A stretch of 64,000 bases of DNA from Xanthomonas vesicatoria ATCC 35937 (GCF_001908725.1 NZ_CP018725.1:248001-312000); one strand, 5' to 3'. Positions 7,538-16,624 are shown, counted from the stretch's first letter. Notes: generated by a model from the sequence alone, not told the origin. Made by a program: numbers and translations.

Positions 7538-8403
7538 GGGCGCCACAGAAGCGCAGCTGGGTTGCCCGCTTGAGAGAGCGCTTCGGCGTGAGCGAACGAC
7601 GCGCATTGCGGATCGTGGCGATGTCGCGCTCGGCGTTTTCGTACAAGGCCAAGGCGCGCGACTGCAGCGCCATCCGCTTGCGGATGCGCCAGATCACGCA
7701 GACGCGCATCCACTATGGCTGCGAACGGGTGTTGGTGATGCTGCGGCGCGAAGGCTGGCGGGACAACCACAAGCGGGTGCATCGCATCTACAAGGAAGAA
7801 GGCCTGTCGTTGCGGCATTGTCGCCCGCGACGTAGTCGCAGTAGTCGTCGCCGGCAACCGATCAAGGTGGCCGCGGCGCCGAACACGCTGTGGGGCATGG
7901 ACTTCGTCAGTGACACGCTGTTCGATGGACGTCGCTTCCGGCTGCTGCCGGTGCTGGACCACTTCACGCATGAGTGCCTGGATATCGTCGTAAATCAGTC
8001 CTTGGGCGCTGACGATGTCGCCGACGCAGTGGCGCGGCTGGTCGCTCAACGAGGCAAGCCGGAAGCGATCAAAGTGGATAACGGCAGTGAGTTTGCCGGC
8101 AAGGTGATGGACCGCTGGGCCTATGAGAACGGCGTAGAGCTGGACTTTTCCCGACGTGGCACGCCGACGGACAACGCGATGGTGGAAAGCTTCAACGGCC
8201 GGCTGCGACAGGAGTGTCTGAACGAGCATTGGTTCTTGTCCCTAGCCGATGCACGGAGCAAAATCGAAGCGTGGCGGCGCTTCTATAACGAGGAGCGCCC
8301 CCACAGTGCACTGGCATAGAAAACCCCTGCGGAATTCGCCCGAGAACACGGGTCCCAAGCGAATTCCCTGGCGCCGAAAGAGGTCGAAATCTCTATCGAC
8401 TGA
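7525..8403 (+). pseudogene. IS3-family OrfB with premature stop
   Basis: Catalytic (DDE/rve) half of the transposase, in the -1 frame relative to orfA and reached by slippage at A7 (7525-7531). The DDE residues are visible: D in WGMDFVSD, D in KVDNGSEF, E in MVESFNGRLRQE. The frame meets TAG at 8317-8319, right after RPHSALA, where this family has Trp; one base change (TGG to TAG) explains it. Past the stop the frame continues 27 more residues, KTPAEFAREHG to EISID, to the expected TGA at 8401-8403. The missing tail is short, so loss of activity is likely but not certain. Confidence 0.85.
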
Positions 8404-8556
8404 TGGCCCTGCTATCGGGGGTGGGTCAGTTGTCAGGCCTCATAAAGCAATGCGTGCATAGGGCATTGGGGGTACTTGAGAGGCGTGCATGACACGATGA
8501 CATTGAAAAACTGTCAAAATTCCCCCTGTAGCACCAACACTTATTGGAGAAAGGCC

Positions 8557-9198
8557 GTGCGCCTTGCAAACGATCCAATGCGCTTTGCACTCACGGCATT
8601 GATTACCTGCCTGATCGCTGGCTGCAGCCTGCAACCGCCGCCTGCAAACGTGCCTATCGCAAAGGAGCAGATAGAGATGAGAACGGTCGTCCCGTTGGTA
8701 CGGAGTTTGACCCCACATGATCGTGGGCCTACAGAGCTGGAATTCGATGTGCCCGCACTGCCCGACGACGCGACTCCTCCCGTTTTCATCGGTGTGCGGA
8801 TCACCGGTGTCGATCCAACTGCCGTCTCCCAAAGTGCTGACAGGCTGATTAGCGCTGGTGTTTCGGCCGAGCTCCACTTGGAGCGTATTGAACCATTCGG
8901 TCCGGTCTCCGTGGAATTGCAGCGTAGTCAGCGTGTGGGAGTAGGTCAGCAGGCGTCCATTCCCTTGTCAGCTGATGGTATGGCTCCTGGTCTGTTCGCT
9001 TTTGATGCTGACGGTACGACGCTGCAAGACGCCGGTTTGTCTACTGAACAGACCGCGTCCAGGGAGTTGGCGTTCGGCTATAGCAATGCTGTCCAGCCAG
9101 GCCGTTATCGGCTCAAACTGCGCTTTGATCAGAACGCCGAGGCGCTGGTTGCGGCTAATGCTCAACTTCTTGTCGCTTACACCTACAAGGGAAAGTGA
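8557..9198 (+). CDS. Lipoprotein, probable X-T4SS immunity protein
   Basis: 213 aa with a lipoprotein signal (TALITCLIAGC; Cys23 lipidated). I chose GTG at 8557 because GGAGAAAGG lies just before it; ATG at 8578 would also keep the signal peptide. The mature protein is beta-rich (ELEFDVPALPD, VFIGVRITGVDP, RYRLKLRFD) and would face the periplasm. It lies 5 bp upstream of a broken effector with the X-T4SS secretion domain, the arrangement known for Xanthomonas X-Tfi/X-Tfe pairs in which a periplasmic lipoprotein protects the producer. The immunity role is inferred from position; the fold is not recognised. Confidence 0.6.
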   Translation: MRLANDPMRFALTALITCLIAGCSLQPPPANVPIAKEQIEMRTVVPLVRSLTPHDRGPTELEFDVPALPDDATPPVFIGVRITGVDPTAVSQSADRLISAGVSAELHLERIEPFGPVSVELQRSQRVGVGQQASIPLSADGMAPGLFAFDADGTTLQDAGLSTEQTASRELAFGYSNAVQPGRYRLKLRFDQNAEALVAANAQLLVAYTYKGK

Positions 9199-9203
9199 GG
9201 GGA

Positions 9204-10205
9204 ATGAGCATGGATGATCATGAAAAGCGCTATGCAGTCACTGTCTACGTCGCTGCCGCAGGTACGCCGTTGATGGCCGGAGGCACATCCTTCGGTGGCC
9301 ATATGTACTACTCGATTGACGACTGAACGACTGTCAAAAGTTATGGGTTCTCGCCCATCAAGCATGGCGAGGCTAGCGGGCCAGGAAAAGTTTCGTTCAA
9401 TGACGTCGATACCTACCAAAAACCATATTACTCACGCACGATGGAGATCGATAAGGCGCAGTATGAAAAGCTGGAGGCCTTCGGCGCGGCCCCTGCTAAG
9501 CACGGGTTCAATATGGAATATCACGGTGCTAAAAACAGTTGTATCGACTTCACATGGGATGCGCTCAATCACGCCGGACTGCACCGGAAGACAAAAGATG
9601 GAGTTGATAAAGGCTTTGAGGGGGATATCAGACCCGTAGAAAACGTAGATGATATCAAGAGCATTCCTGCTCCTGTGCCTAAAAGTGAGTTGAATAAGGA
9701 GCACAACAATCCGAAGCCCAAACAGGAACTTTGGCAAAAGGTGATTGGTGAGGCGCAGCCGCCCGGTGAGCAGGTATCTCCATTACAGGAAGTAACACAG
9801 CTCGCGAGAGTGCTGCCAACAGATCCGCTGCATCATCAAGCAGAAGAAGCCGTTCGCCGCCTTGAGCAAGGTCTCGGCCGCGAGTACGACGACAACAGCG
9901 CACGGCTGGCAGCAAGCAGCGCGTATTTAGCCAAAGAGAACGGGCTGTCGCGAATCGATCATGTTGTGCTGAGCGAGAACACCAAGTCCGTGCGACAGGG
10001 TGAGAACGTTTTCGTTGTGGAAGGCGCGTTGAACGACCCCGCCCACAAGATGGCGCATATGAAGACGAGTGATGCGATTGCGCAGCCCGTCGAGCAATCC
10101 TTTGCGCAATTACAGGCCTTGGGCGAAACTCAGCGCCAACAGCAATCCCAGCAGCAGGATCAACAGCGAGAGCAGTCGATTGCGCCTCAACACCGGATGG
10201 TGTGA
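9204..10205 (+). pseudogene. X-T4SS bacterial-killing effector, interrupted
   Basis: Reconstructed length 333 aa. Residues from about 205 on match the XVIPCD, the domain that sends toxins into the Xanthomonas anti-bacterial type IV secretion system: NGLSRIDHVVLSE, ENVFVVEGALNDPAHKMAHM, then a Gln-rich tail ending HRMV. The N-terminal part has SFGGHMYYSIDD (H33) and KNSCIDFTWDALNHAGL (C113), a His-then-Cys pattern seen in permuted NlpC/P60-like or papain-like hydrolases; the enzyme class is inferred. Codon 41 is TGA (9324-9326) where context suggests Trp, and the frame is open on both sides, so one point mutation inactivates it. Re-initiation at ATG 9441 would give 254 aa without H33. Confidence 0.8.
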
Positions 10206-10214
10206 GGGCTAGTG

Positions 10215-10238
10215 AAATAACGGTTCCAGGTTCACTTC
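10215..10238 (+). repeat. 24-bp inverted repeat, right copy
   Basis: Identical to the reverse complement of 2013-2036. It starts 9 bp after the stop of the broken X-T4SS effector, and core flagellar genes begin about 185 bp further on. A shared GCGCCCATGCCTGC (1971-1984 and about 10268-10281) lies near each copy, on the same strand in both places. Confidence 0.75.
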
Positions 10239-10320
10239 CACGGCAGCCTGACCTTCGCCAAGCCATCGCGCCCATGCCTGCGCGCGTAGCGACATAGATC
10301 GGCAGCGATGTTGGTAGTGA

Positions 10321-10355
10321 AACGACAACGGCCGCAGTACGCGGCCGTTGTCGTT
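10321..10355 (-). terminator. Strong hairpin after cheA
   Basis: Perfect 15-bp stem (10321-10335 against 10341-10355) with a 5-nt loop, 67 bp downstream of the cheA stop. There is no long T-run on either strand, but the stem is very stable. It most likely ends the flhF-to-cheA transcript and may also stop read-through from the accessory block. Confidence 0.65.
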
Positions 10356-10382
10356 AGATCAGGCAACCAGGATCGTCTTGAC

Positions 10383-10417
10383 GATTCCCGATTCCCGATT
10401 CCCGATTCCCGATTCCC
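10383..10417. repeat. Tandem heptamer GATTCCC x5
   Basis: Five perfect copies of the 7-bp unit GATTCCC between the hairpin and the cheA stop. A degenerate relative (GGGAATSGGGATTGGGGAAT-like) occurs near 20575 upstream of flhB. Such short runs vary in copy number between strains. Confidence 0.85.
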
Positions 10418-10422
10418 GAGAA

Positions 10423-12078
10423 TCAATGATCGCTGGAGCGCAATCCATCCACATCCAGGATCAGTGCCATGCGGCCATCGCCGATCAGGGTGGCGCCGGC
10501 GTAGCCGGGCAGGCCGCGTAATGCGCGGGGCAGGGGCTTGATCACCACTTCCTCGCGGCCGCGGACCTGGTCCACCACCAGGCCGAAGCGGGTTTCGCCG
10601 GCCTGCAGCAGCACCACGGTCAGTAGCGGCGGTTGTTCGGCGGGTACGCCCAGCCAGCGGCGCAGGTCGATCAGGGGCAGGGTGTGCGAGCGGCGGTCCA
10701 GTACGGCGCGGCCGTCGAACCAGCCCAGCGAGGTCTGCGGGGCGTGCAGCACTTCCACCACGCGGGCCAGCGGCAAGGCGTAGACCGCTTCGCCGGCCTG
10801 CACCAATAGCGTAGGCAGGATCGCCAGGGTCAGCGGCACGCGGATCATGAAGCGGCTGCCACGGCCCAGTTCGGACTGGATCTGGATCTGCCCGCTCAAC
10901 TCGCGGATGCGTGACTGCACCACGTCCATGCCAACGCCGCGGCCAGAGATATCGGTGACCTCGGCCTTGGTCGAGAAGCCCGGCATGAAGATCAGATGCA
11001 GACATTCGTCGGTGCTCAGACGTGCCGCCGCTTCGGCGTCGATCAGGCCCTTGCCGCGCGCGATTTCGCGCAGCCGCTCCGGGTCGATGCCGGCGCCATC
11101 GTCCTGGATTTCGATGCTGACGTAGTCGCCTTCCTGCTGCGCGGACAGGCGCACGTGGCCACTACGCGGTTTGCCGGTGGCTTCGCGCAGGGCCGGCGAT
11201 TCGATGCCATGGTCGATGGCGTTGCGCACCAGGTGCACCAGCGGGTCGGCCAGGGCTTCGACCAGATTACGATCGAGCTCGGTTTCGGCACCGATCAGTT
11301 CCAGCTCCACTTCCTTGGACAGCGTGCGCGCAACGTCGCGGGCCACCTTGGGGAAGCGCGCGAACACCTTGCTCACCGGCTGCATGCGGGTGCGCATGAC
11401 TGCGGTCTGCAGGCGGGCGGTGGCGATGTCCAGCGTGCTGACCGCGCGGTCGAGTTCTTCATCGCGCAGACGGGTACGCAAGGTCTTCAGACGATTGCGC
11501 GAGAGCACCAGTTCGCCGATCAGGTTGACGATGGCGTCCAGGCGCTTGGTGTCCACGCGCACGGTCTGCTCGGCTTCGGCACCGCCTTTGGCGGCACCTT
11601 TCGGTGCGGCCTTGGCGCCCGGTGCCGGCGCAGCATGGCCGTCGTCGTGCACTGGCGCAGCAGCGGCTGCCTTGGGCGCGGCCTTGACCGCTGGCGGGCC
11701 GCTCTTGGCGTCGAACTGCGCGATCAGCGACGCCGGTGCATGCGGCACGGGTTCGCCCGAACCCATCGCATCCAGCATGGCCTGCAGATAGTCCAGCGAT
11801 TGCTGCGCGGCATCGAAATGATGCGCCTGCAGCACCGCCTGGCCCGAGCGTGCCATGCCGAGGGTTTCTTCAGCGGCGTGGCACAGTTCCACCATGGGTT
11901 TGATCGCCAGAAAGCCGGCGCCGCCCTTGAGCGTGTGGAAGCCGCGGAACACCGCGTTGAGCTGGTCGGCTTCGTCTGGCGCCTGTTCCAGCGACACCAG
12001 CTGTTCGCCGAGGCGATCCAGGATTTCCTGGGCCTCGACGATGAAATCGGCAGCAATATCGTCTGGAACAGCACTCAT
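10423..12078 (-). CDS. cheA: Chemotaxis histidine kinase CheA
   Basis: 551-aa cytoplasmic kinase that passes phosphate from receptors to CheY. Domains in order: Hpt (1-110) with phospho-acceptor H48 in GFHTLKGGAGF; an Ala/Pro linker (about 125-165) without an obvious P2 domain; dimerisation (VRVDTKRLDAIVNLIGELV); HATPase with N-box LVRNAIDHGIE, G1 IQDDGAGID and G2 SGRGVGMDVV; and a C-terminal CheW-like domain. It lies 2 bp after cheZ as the last gene of the flhF-flhG-fliA-cheY-cheZ-cheA operon, so it is the core kinase tied to the polar flagellum. At 551 aa it is shorter than E. coli CheA, which fits loss of P2. Confidence 0.96.
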   Translation of the reverse strand: MSAVPDDIAADFIVEAQEILDRLGEQLVSLEQAPDEADQLNAVFRGFHTLKGGAGFLAIKPMVELCHAAEETLGMARSGQAVLQAHHFDAAQQSLDYLQAMLDAMGSGEPVPHAPASLIAQFDAKSGPPAVKAAPKAAAAAPVHDDGHAAPAPGAKAAPKGAAKGGAEAEQTVRVDTKRLDAIVNLIGELVLSRNRLKTLRTRLRDEELDRAVSTLDIATARLQTAVMRTRMQPVSKVFARFPKVARDVARTLSKEVELELIGAETELDRNLVEALADPLVHLVRNAIDHGIESPALREATGKPRSGHVRLSAQQEGDYVSIEIQDDGAGIDPERLREIARGKGLIDAEAAARLSTDECLHLIFMPGFSTKAEVTDISGRGVGMDVVQSRIRELSGQIQIQSELGRGSRFMIRVPLTLAILPTLLVQAGEAVYALPLARVVEVLHAPQTSLGWFDGRAVLDRRSHTLPLIDLRRWLGVPAEQPPLLTVVLLQAGETRFGLVVDQVRGREEVVIKPLPRALRGLPGYAGATLIGDGRMALILDVDGLRSSDH

Positions 12079-12080
12079 GG

Positions 12081-12707
12081 TTACAACCCCAATCCGGACA
12101 GCAAATCGTCGGCGTCGTCCTGCGACACCGCATGACGGTCCAGGCCCTTGACTGCAGGACCGGCAAGACCGCCGTCGTCTTTCTTCGGCTCGCTGCTCTT
12201 GGGCGGCAGGCCCAGCGCACCGAAGCCTTCATGCACGCGGCGCACGATCCCGGCCACACGCCGGATGATCTGCCCGCTGAGATCCTGGTAGCTCTGCGCC
12301 AGCGACAGCTCGGTCAGGTTGTGGCGCATCTTGTCCATCAGCGCGCCCTGGTCCTGATTGAGGCCGCCTTCGCGCAGCTGGTTGGCCAGCACGCGGCACT
12401 CTTCGACCAGATCCAGCGTGCGATGGCTGGCCTTTTCGGTCATTTCCACCACGTGATCCAGGCGCGAGCAGGCATCGTCCAGTTCGCCGGCTTCCTCAGG
12501 CACGGTGGGCAACTCGCCCAGCGCCTGGCCCAGTTCGCGCGCGAGCCGGCTCAGGCCCTGCATCATCGGACGGGTGCGCAAGGCGGCGAGATGATCCACC
12601 TCACGGCGCCAGGCAATTTCGTCGCCGCTTTCCAACGCATCGAGCGCGCCCTGCAGGCGGTCGATCAGCGCGGCGCGTTCTGCATTGGTATCGATGGTGG
12701 CGTCCAT
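12081..12707 (-). CDS. cheZ: CheY-P phosphatase CheZ
   Basis: 208 aa, mostly long helices. The catalytic motif is AQSYQDLSGQIIRRV (equivalent to the Asp and Gln of E. coli CheZ that drive CheY-P hydrolysis), and the C-terminal DDADDLLSGLGL tail is the CheY-binding helix. ATG at 12707 overlaps the cheY stop by one base (TGATG), giving coupled translation; the longer frame upstream lies inside cheY and is rejected. It returns flagellar switching to baseline. Confidence 0.95.
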   Translation of the reverse strand: MDATIDTNAERAALIDRLQGALDALESGDEIAWRREVDHLAALRTRPMMQGLSRLARELGQALGELPTVPEEAGELDDACSRLDHVVEMTEKASHRTLDLVEECRVLANQLREGGLNQDQGALMDKMRHNLTELSLAQSYQDLSGQIIRRVAGIVRRVHEGFGALGLPPKSSEPKKDDGGLAGPAVKGLDRHAVSQDDADDLLSGLGL

Positions 12708-13099
12708 CAGGCGGTCGCCGCCAGACGTTCGAACACCTTGCCCAGCTTTTCTTCCAGCGTCTGCGCGGTGAACGGCTTGATGATGTAGCCGTTCACGCCA
12801 CACTGCGCCGCTTCGATGATCTGCTCGCGCTTGGCTTCGGCGGTCACCATCATCACCGGCAGGTGCTTGAGCTTGGCGTCGGCGCGGATGTTGCGCAGCA
12901 GGTCGATGCCGGTCATGCCGGGCATGTTCCAGTCCGTCACCACGAAATCGAACGGGCCCGCACGCAACGCGGCCAGCGCGCTGTTGCCGTCTTCGGCCTC
13001 TGCGGTATTGGTGAAGCCGAGATCCGCCAACAGATTCTTGACGATACGTCGCATCGTCGAGAAGTCGTCCACGATCAGGATCCGCATGTTCTTATTCAC
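12707..13099 (-). CDS. cheY: Chemotaxis response regulator CheY
   Basis: 130-aa single receiver domain that binds the FliM switch when phosphorylated. Acid pocket D11/D12 (LIVDDFS), phospho-acceptor D56 (VVTDWNMPG), T86 (MVTAEAK) and K108 (IIKPF) are all present. The start is GTG at 13099, preceded by AGGAG with 6-nt spacing; ATG at codon 5 is the alternative. It lies between fliA and cheZ. Confidence 0.96.
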   Translation of the reverse strand: MNKNMRILIVDDFSTMRRIVKNLLADLGFTNTAEAEDGNSALAALRAGPFDFVVTDWNMPGMTGIDLLRNIRADAKLKHLPVMMVTAEAKREQIIEAAQCGVNGYIIKPFTAQTLEEKLGKVFERLAATA

Positions 13100-13134
13100 A
13101 TCAAGCTCCTAACGCTAAAAATTACGCGAAAAAA

Positions 13135-13902
13135 TTAGTCGTCGATTTCGACACCGGCATCAGCCAGTTCGAAGACTTTGAGGCGGCCGCGCAAACGCAC
13201 CACGGCCTGGCCATGGATCTGGCAGACGCGCGACTCGCTGACACCCAGCACGGCGCCGATTTCCTTCAGGTTCAATTCCTGTTCGTAGTACAGCGACAGC
13301 ACCAGCTGCTCGCGCTCGGGCAGCTGGCCGATGGCCTTGCCCAGCTCGCGGCCGAATTCGCCACGCTCCATCATCTGCTGCGGGTTGGGGCCACCTTTGG
13401 CGGTGGTATCCAGCTCGCCGTGATCTTCGATGCGCGATTCCAGGCTCAGCACCTGGCCGCGTGCGGCGTCTTCCATCAGCCGCAGGTAATCGGGCAGCGG
13501 CATTTCCATGGCTGCGGCCACTTCGGTGGCGGCGGCGGCGCGGCCGGTGTTCTGCTCGATCTTGCGTACTGCGGCGGCAGCGTCGCGGGCACGGCGGTGC
13601 ACCGAGCGCGGTACCCAGTCGCCACGGCGGATCTCGTCGATCATCGAGCCGCGGATACGGATCGAGGCATAGGTTTCGAACGAGGCGCCCTGGTCGGAGT
13701 CGTAACTGCGCGAGGCTTCGATCAGGCCGATCATGCCGGCCTGGATCAGGTCGTCCACTTCCACGCTGGCCGGCAGACGCGCCGCCAGATGGTGGGCGAT
13801 GCGGCGGACCAGGTCGGCGTGCTGGGTCACCACGTCGTTGGCGTTGTTGCGCTGCACGGCGCGGTACTGCGCGCTGGCCGTGGTTGCGGTAGCAGTGCTC
13901 AT
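13135..13902 (-). CDS. fliA: Flagellar sigma-28 factor FliA
   Basis: 255 aa. It directs RNA polymerase to late flagellar promoters such as those before fliC and fliD in this window. Region 2 (LVRRIAHHLAARLPASVEVDDLIQAG, then FETYASIRIRGSMIDEIRR) and region 4 with its helix-turn-helix (LNLKEIGAVLGVSESRVCQIH) are intact. ATG 13902 overlaps the flhG stop as ATGA. The gene is transcribed with flhF-flhG under the sigma-54 site at 16625, making it a class II gene. Confidence 0.97.
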   Translation of the reverse strand: MSTATATTASAQYRAVQRNNANDVVTQHADLVRRIAHHLAARLPASVEVDDLIQAGMIGLIEASRSYDSDQGASFETYASIRIRGSMIDEIRRGDWVPRSVHRRARDAAAAVRKIEQNTGRAAAATEVAAAMEMPLPDYLRLMEDAARGQVLSLESRIEDHGELDTTAKGGPNPQQMMERGEFGRELGKAIGQLPEREQLVLSLYYEQELNLKEIGAVLGVSESRVCQIHGQAVVRLRGRLKVFELADAGVEIDD

Positions 13903-14783
13903 GCGGCCACTCCCCGTTGAATGATGCGTTCGACAAAGAACTCGACGTTGCCGCGCGGCACGGTGGGGGCCTGCCAGCGCGAGGTACGGCGTGCGATTTC
14001 TGCAATGGCCTGCGCCGATGGGCTTGACGGGTAGGCCTTGATGACGGGTTGCTGACGCTGCACCGACAGGCGCAACCAGTCGTCCTGCGGCACGTGGCCG
14101 AGGTAGTTCAGCGACACATCGCCGAGGAACTTTTCGCAGACGCGCGAGAGCTTGTCGTACAGCAGGCGGCCTTCGTTGGGGTCGCGCACCATGTTGGCGA
14201 TGATCTGCAGGCGGTCCACGCCGCGTTCGCGGGAGAGCACCTTGATCAGCGCGTAGGCGTCGGTGATCGAGGCCGGCTCGTCGCAGACCACCACCACCGT
14301 GTCCTGCGCGGCCTGGCAGAAGGTCAGCACGCTGTCGGTGATGCCGGCGGCGGTGTCGATGACCATCACGTCCAGGTCGCGTTCCAGTTCGGAGAACACA
14401 TTGACCAGGCCGATGTGCTGGGCTGGGGCCAATTCGGCCATGTGACGGCGACCGGACGCGGCCGGCACTACCAGCACGCCGCCGGGACCTTCGATGATGA
14501 CTTCATCGAGCGTGCAGCGGCCGGCGATCAGGTCGGCCAGGGTGTACTTGGGCGACAGGCCCAGGACCACATCCAGGTTGGCCAGACCAAGGTCGGCGTC
14601 CAGCAGCAGCGTGCGTTTGCCCATGTCGGCAAGCGCCACGGCCAGGTTGGCGGAGATGTTGGTCTTGCCCACGCCGCCCTTGCCACCGGTCACGGCAATG
14701 GTGCGCACCGGGCCCAAAGGCTCGGGACGGGTCGCCGACAGGGGGAAGGCGTTGGTCAGCTTTGCGTATTCACGCGACTGCAT
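13899..14783 (-). CDS. flhG: MinD-like ATPase FlhG (FleN)
   Basis: 294 aa. ParA/MinD ATPase that limits polar flagella to one by opposing FlhF and restraining FleQ. The deviant Walker A TGGKGGVGKT (32-41), LLLDADLGLAN and MVIDTAAGI are visible. The start is ATG 14783 with GGAG 7 nt before it, 14 bp inside the end of flhF. The 25 codons further upstream (MPPVSFFVLKI...) lie in flhF and have no ribosome site. A basic N-terminus without the extended DQAxxLR motif is seen. Confidence 0.95.
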   Translation of the reverse strand: MQSREYAKLTNAFPLSATRPEPLGPVRTIAVTGGKGGVGKTNISANLAVALADMGKRTLLLDADLGLANLDVVLGLSPKYTLADLIAGRCTLDEVIIEGPGGVLVVPAASGRRHMAELAPAQHIGLVNVFSELERDLDVMVIDTAAGITDSVLTFCQAAQDTVVVVCDEPASITDAYALIKVLSRERGVDRLQIIANMVRDPNEGRLLYDKLSRVCEKFLGDVSLNYLGHVPQDDWLRLSVQRQQPVIKAYPSSPSAQAIAEIARRTSRWQAPTVPRGNVEFFVERIIQRGVAA

Positions 14784-16464
14784 GGTTGTGCTCCGGAGTA
14801 CAGGGCTTATCGGCAGCGCGCCGTAAATCTTCAAGACGAAGAACGAGACTGGCGGCATTGGCGCGGTGCAGGTCGTCGGGGACCCGCTGTCCGTCAGTCA
14901 CCCAGGTGATGGGCAGTTGGTGGTCGACCACCACCGACAAGGCGCTGCCGAAGCGGCCGGTCTCGTCGAGTTTGGTCAGCACCACGCCTTGGGGTTTGGC
15001 GTGGGCGAAGCGGCGCACGACCTCGTCGAGATCGGCGAAATGGGAGTTGGCGGGCAGCACCAGCAGCGAGGTGACCTGCTGGGCGGCGCGCAGCCAGTTC
15101 AGCTGGGCAGCCAGGGCGCGATCGCGCTGGCCCATGCCGGCGGTGTCGATCAGCACCAGCTTGTAGTCGCGCAGGCGGTCCAGCAGTTCGAGCAGGCTTT
15201 CGGCACTGTCGGCCTCGTGCACGGCGATACCGAGCTGGCGGCCATAGCTGTGCAGCTGCTCGCGGCCGCCGACGCGCAGGGTGTCGGTGGTGACCAGCGC
15301 CACGTCGCGCGGGGCGTGCTGGGCGGCGAAGCGCTGCGCCAGCTTGGCGATGGTGGTGGTCTTGCCGGCACCGGTCGGGCCGACCAGGGCGATCACGCCG
15401 CCGCGTTCCAGCGGGTCGACCGGGGCGACCGGCAGGCGCTTGGACAGCAGGCCCAGCATCAGCCCGCGGCCACGGTGCAATTCGGTATCGGCCGGGATCT
15501 GCATGGCGACATCGCGGGTCAGGCCGGCGTCGAAGCCGTAGTCGTCCATCAGTTCCAGGGCCTGTGCACGCACCGGAGAGCCACGCAGGCGCTCGTCGGT
15601 GAGGCGGTTCATTTCGCGCTCGATCATCTGGCGCATCAGCGCCAGCTCGCCGCGCAGCTGCTTGAGTTCTTCGTCGTTCTGCGGGATCGGCGCGGCGGCC
15701 ACCGGCACTGCGGCCAGCGCGGCGGGGGCCGGCGGGGCGACCACGATCGGCGGCAGCGCGGCCGGCGGCAGGATCTGCGGCAGCGCGTCGTCCAGGTCGA
15801 AGTCGGCCTCGTCGGCGAAGGCGTCGTCGTCCTGGTCCTGGGCGGCGTAGGCGGGCGCGCCCACCGCTGCGGCCACGACCGGGGTCGGCGCCTGGGCCGG
15901 CGCGGCCTGCACGGCCGGGCGCTGCGCCGGAGCGGTGGTCAAAAAGTCGGCGAACAGCTGTTCCGGGACCGCCGACAGCGCGTGTTCCTGGCGCTGTACG
16001 ACCGGCGCAGCCAGATCCTGCACGGCCGGCATCGGCGCCGCGCTGCGGATCGGGGTGGCGACCGGGGCCTGGCGCGGCACGCTGGCCGGCTGACGCAGGG
16101 CCATGGCGGCGATCATTTCTTCGGCGGCGCTGGCAACGCGCTGACGGTGGCTCATGCCCGCATCGGCGGCCGGCTTGAGCGGGGCGTGTACCGGTGCGGC
16201 AGGGCGGGCAGCGGCCTGCGCCGGCTGTGCCGGAGCCTGCTGCACGGGTGCCTGCTGCGGAGCGGTGTGGGTGACCGGCGCATCGGAGCGTGCGGTTTCC
16301 AGTGCACGCTGCACGAGTTCTTCGTCGTAGTTGCTGGCGGCGACGATCTCGATGCCTTCGGCGGTACGACGGTTGGACAGGATCACGGCATCCGGGCCGT
16401 GTTCCTCGCGCACCATGCGGAATGCGGTGCGCATGTCCGGGGCAACAAAGCGTTTGATCTTCAT
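14770..16464 (-). CDS. flhF: Flagellar SRP-like GTPase FlhF
   Basis: 564 aa. Places the flagellum at the cell pole. N-terminal B domain (MKIKRFVAPDMRTAFRMVRE...); a long Ala/Pro-rich linker (about 85-260); then the NG domain with G1 GPTGAGKT (362-369), DTAGMGQRD, and a TKLDETG motif for guanine recognition. Start ATG 16464 has GGAGG 8 nt before it; the longer open frame upstream is non-coding (706 aa would be unusually long). First gene of the flhF-flhG-fliA-cheYZA operon with a sigma-54 promoter 160 nt upstream. Confidence 0.96.
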   Translation of the reverse strand: MKIKRFVAPDMRTAFRMVREEHGPDAVILSNRRTAEGIEIVAASNYDEELVQRALETARSDAPVTHTAPQQAPVQQAPAQPAQAAARPAAPVHAPLKPAADAGMSHRQRVASAAEEMIAAMALRQPASVPRQAPVATPIRSAAPMPAVQDLAAPVVQRQEHALSAVPEQLFADFLTTAPAQRPAVQAAPAQAPTPVVAAAVGAPAYAAQDQDDDAFADEADFDLDDALPQILPPAALPPIVVAPPAPAALAAVPVAAAPIPQNDEELKQLRGELALMRQMIEREMNRLTDERLRGSPVRAQALELMDDYGFDAGLTRDVAMQIPADTELHRGRGLMLGLLSKRLPVAPVDPLERGGVIALVGPTGAGKTTTIAKLAQRFAAQHAPRDVALVTTDTLRVGGREQLHSYGRQLGIAVHEADSAESLLELLDRLRDYKLVLIDTAGMGQRDRALAAQLNWLRAAQQVTSLLVLPANSHFADLDEVVRRFAHAKPQGVVLTKLDETGRFGSALSVVVDHQLPITWVTDGQRVPDDLHRANAASLVLRLEDLRRAADKPCTPEHNHAVA

Positions 16465-16624
16465 GCCACGTGCCTCCAGGAACGGGACCCGCCGGACGCC
16501 GGACGGGTGCGCGATGAATGTGGGTGTGTTGCCAGCGTCATGAGTTGCCTGTCCCGTTCGTAGTTCCAAGTCCTGCCATCCGCCCCGCAGCGGTGGTGCT
16601 GTCTGCGGTCTCGCCAGAGCTAAT

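Larger units (their letters stand above)
7189..8428 (+). mobile_element. IS3-family insertion sequence (IS407 group)
   Basis: Complete element of 1,240 bp. The ends are perfect 14-bp inverted repeats, TGACCCACCCCCGA at 7189-7202 and its complement at 8415-8428. It is flanked by a 4-bp direct duplication GTTG (7185-7188 and 8429-8432), the duplication size of the IS407 group. It carries orfA and a frameshifted orfB. Intact ends plus duplication indicate a fairly recent insertion, between the lipoprotein gene and the X-T4SS lipoprotein gene. Confidence 0.95.

Noticed and set aside
13160..14005. 281-aa minus-strand frame over fliA
   Set aside because: Out-of-frame shadow of fliA, Arg/Pro-rich with no family features.
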